A stretch of 64,000 nucleotides of DNA from Bythopirellula sp041737835 (GTDB lineage Bacteria; Planctomycetota; Planctomycetia; Pirellulales; Lacipirellulaceae). The notes below the pieces were generated by a model, which was given only the letters and a program-made list of their open reading frames with translations, ran no database searches and had not been told where the DNA came from. Location of the stretch: the NCBI GenBank assembly GCA_041737835.1, contig JBGSQY010000021.1. One strand, written 5' to 3'. Every line of letters begins with the position of its first letter. Position 1 is the stretch's first letter. This document shows, one piece after another, positions 62,486 to 64,000 of this stretch. The position numbers and the translations under genes were made by a program.

Positions 62486-63973
62486 ATGGCAGTGGTTAAC
62501 ACCATGCGCGCTGCACTGATCTATCCACACCAACTCTTCATCGATCATCCAGCCATCCGTGGCGTGGATTTATGCGTGTTGATTGAAGAGCCTCTCTTCT
62601 TTGCCCAGTACCGATTTCACGCACAGAAGCTTATTTTGCACCGTGCGTCGATGCGTCATTACGCGGATGCGCTTAAAAAAGAGCACTGGGATGTGCGATA
62701 CGTCGAATCGCATGAACTTACTAAAACGGGCCAAATCGTCGACTCGCTTGTTAAATGGGGAGTGACAGACGTTCAGTTTGTCGACCCATGTGACGATTGG
62801 TTAACAACCCGACTGATCCGTAGGCTTGATTCTGCCAAGATTGAGCATCAGATGGTTGAAGATCCCCATTTTCTCACATCAAACGATGAATTTGATGCGT
62901 ATGCTCGCAAGCACTCCAAGCTATTCTTTACCGATTTCTATAGGTTACAGCGCCAGAGACTCAACATTCTGATGGAAGATGGTAAGCCCGCAGGTGGCAA
63001 GTTGAGTTTTGATGTGGAGAATCGCAAGAAGCTTCCGCGAGGCCTTAAATTGCCAAGAATCTCCTGGACGCAGGAGGGTCCTTATGTGCATGAGGCAAAG
63101 CAGTATGTCGCTGAGCATTTTCCGCAAGCGATTGGTGATAGAGAGAATTTTTGTTTTCCGATCAATCGTTCTCAAGCCGAACGATTTCTGAAAGATTTTC
63201 TACGAGTTCGCTTGGAGTCATTCGGCCAATACGAAGATGCGATCAGCTCGCGCGATTCCTATCTGTTCCATTCCGTACTCACGCCAGCGTTGAACATAGG
63301 CTTACTGTCGCCGCGGCAAGTCGTGGAAGCAGCATTAGAGTACCAGGATCGCGTTCCGCTTAACTCGTTGGAAGGTTTTGTGCGGCAAGTGATCGGCTGG
63401 CGGGAATATATCCGTGGTGTTTACGTAGTGCATGGTCGACGGCAGCGAACGAAAAATTTCTGGCAGCATACCAAGCCAATGCCACAAGCATTTTACGAGG
63501 GTACGACTGGCATTGAACCTGTGGATACTGTCATTCAACGAGTCTCCGAACGCGCCTATTGCCATCACATCGAACGGCTAATGATCCTCGGCAATTTTAT
63601 GCTCCTTTGCGAGGTTGATCCCGATGCCATCTATCAATGGTTTATGGAATTTTTTATCGATTCGTATGATTGGGTAATGGTGCCCAATGTTTACGGTATG
63701 AGCCAACATGCCGATGGCGGGCTCATCACAACCAAGCCGTACATCAGTGGCTCGAGCTATATACTCCGCATGAGCGACTTTCGCAAAGGGCCTTGGTGCG
63801 AAATTTGGGATGCCCTGTTTTGGCGCTTTATGGCGAAGCACAGGGACTTTTTTGCGTCGAATCACCGTATGAGTGTGTTGGTGAGTCAACTCGACAAGAT
63901 GGGCGACAAACTTTGCAAACATCAGGAGATCGCCGACAAATTCTTACGCAAAATCCACTGTGATCCGTCCTAG
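62486..63973 (+). CDS. Photolyase/cryptochrome-like protein (FeS-BCP type, cluster cysteines partly missing)
   Basis: A 495-residue flavoprotein of the deoxyribodipyrimidine photolyase-related (PhrB/FeS-BCP) group: N-terminal alpha/beta domain (LIYPHQLFIDHPAIRG), then the FAD-binding helical domain (PLNSLEGFVRQVIGWREYIRGVY, RLMILGNFMLL, WVMVPNVYGMSQ). In the known PhrB enzyme four Cys bind a 4Fe-4S cluster (Cys350, 438, 441, 454). Here only two Cys remain, at 359 (AYCHH) and 438 (PWCEIWDALFW); the intervening CxxC loop of about 25 residues is deleted. It repairs (6-4) lesions or senses light. ATG 62486 is an in-frame start with a weak ribosome site. Confidence 0.88.
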   Translation: MAVVNTMRAALIYPHQLFIDHPAIRGVDLCVLIEEPLFFAQYRFHAQKLILHRASMRHYADALKKEHWDVRYVESHELTKTGQIVDSLVKWGVTDVQFVDPCDDWLTTRLIRRLDSAKIEHQMVEDPHFLTSNDEFDAYARKHSKLFFTDFYRLQRQRLNILMEDGKPAGGKLSFDVENRKKLPRGLKLPRISWTQEGPYVHEAKQYVAEHFPQAIGDRENFCFPINRSQAERFLKDFLRVRLESFGQYEDAISSRDSYLFHSVLTPALNIGLLSPRQVVEAALEYQDRVPLNSLEGFVRQVIGWREYIRGVYVVHGRRQRTKNFWQHTKPMPQAFYEGTTGIEPVDTVIQRVSERAYCHHIERLMILGNFMLLCEVDPDAIYQWFMEFFIDSYDWVMVPNVYGMSQHADGGLITTKPYISGSSYILRMSDFRKGPWCEIWDALFWRFMAKHRDFFASNHRMSVLVSQLDKMGDKLCKHQEIADKFLRKIHCDPS

Positions 63974-64000
63974 TCGATCACTCTTGGAAACATGTTTCTC

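Overview
The window looks like a chromosomal segment of a planctomycete, most likely of the Pirellulales type. The evidence is: secreted proteins ending in PEP-CTERM sorting signals, three of them with a dockerin-like segment before the signal; a DUF1559 prepilin-like protein next to a small lipoprotein; an orphan MraZ protein without a dcw cluster; and intergenic spaces full of palindromic repeats. This is inference from gene content; no rRNA or other phylogenetic marker was compared.

Layout. 1-5.2 kb: the 3' part of a secretin gene, a DUF423 membrane protein, an ECF-like sigma factor and a DUF2513 protein. 5.2-20.3 kb: housekeeping genes (a PRTase, CTP synthase, DUF1844, MraZ, UvrC, a phosphohexomutase) mixed with secreted proteins, a class II-type cytochrome c, a DUF1559/lipoprotein pair, and a Fur-family (probably Zur) regulator. 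The regulator lies beside a secreted PEP-CTERM protein; operator-like palindromes precede both genes. 20.6-38.4 kb: a type IV pilus/type II secretion-like block with a PilB/GspE ATPase, PilT, a second GspE ATPase, the GspF/PilC platform protein, four pseudopilin-like genes and a giant GspK-like protein. 38.7-45.8 kb: a secreted beta-helix-like protein, a TlpA-like thioredoxin, a transglutaminase, a Cys-rich surface protein, a hydrolase and a class IV aminotransferase. 45.9-49.2 kb: ffh-rpsP-trmD-rplS. 49.2-52.7 kb: an AT-richer accessory island with a transposase remnant, miniature elements and a handful of small genes, ending at yraN. 53.3-64 kb: a GH26 beta-mannanase-like enzyme, a minus-strand ABC ATPase/methyltransferase/PQQ-propeller cluster, an IMPase-like protein, an ABC-2 exporter pair, and a DCC-thioredoxin-like / membrane protein / photolyase-like cluster.

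The secretin, ATPases, platform protein and pseudopilins can be read as parts of one trans-envelope pseudopilus system, though the secretin lies about 18 kb from the rest. The strongest unexplained signal is that all five pseudopilin-like genes carry, in frame, a palindromic repeat element directly upstream of the prepilin/transmembrane motif, i.e. in the leader that a prepilin peptidase would remove. The elements belong to two sequence families. Similar palindromes otherwise sit between genes across the whole window.

A second point is the accessory island. It separates rplS from yraN, genes often clustered in bacteria. It contains a gene with a papain/NlpC-like NCHG motif interrupted by one in-frame stop codon.
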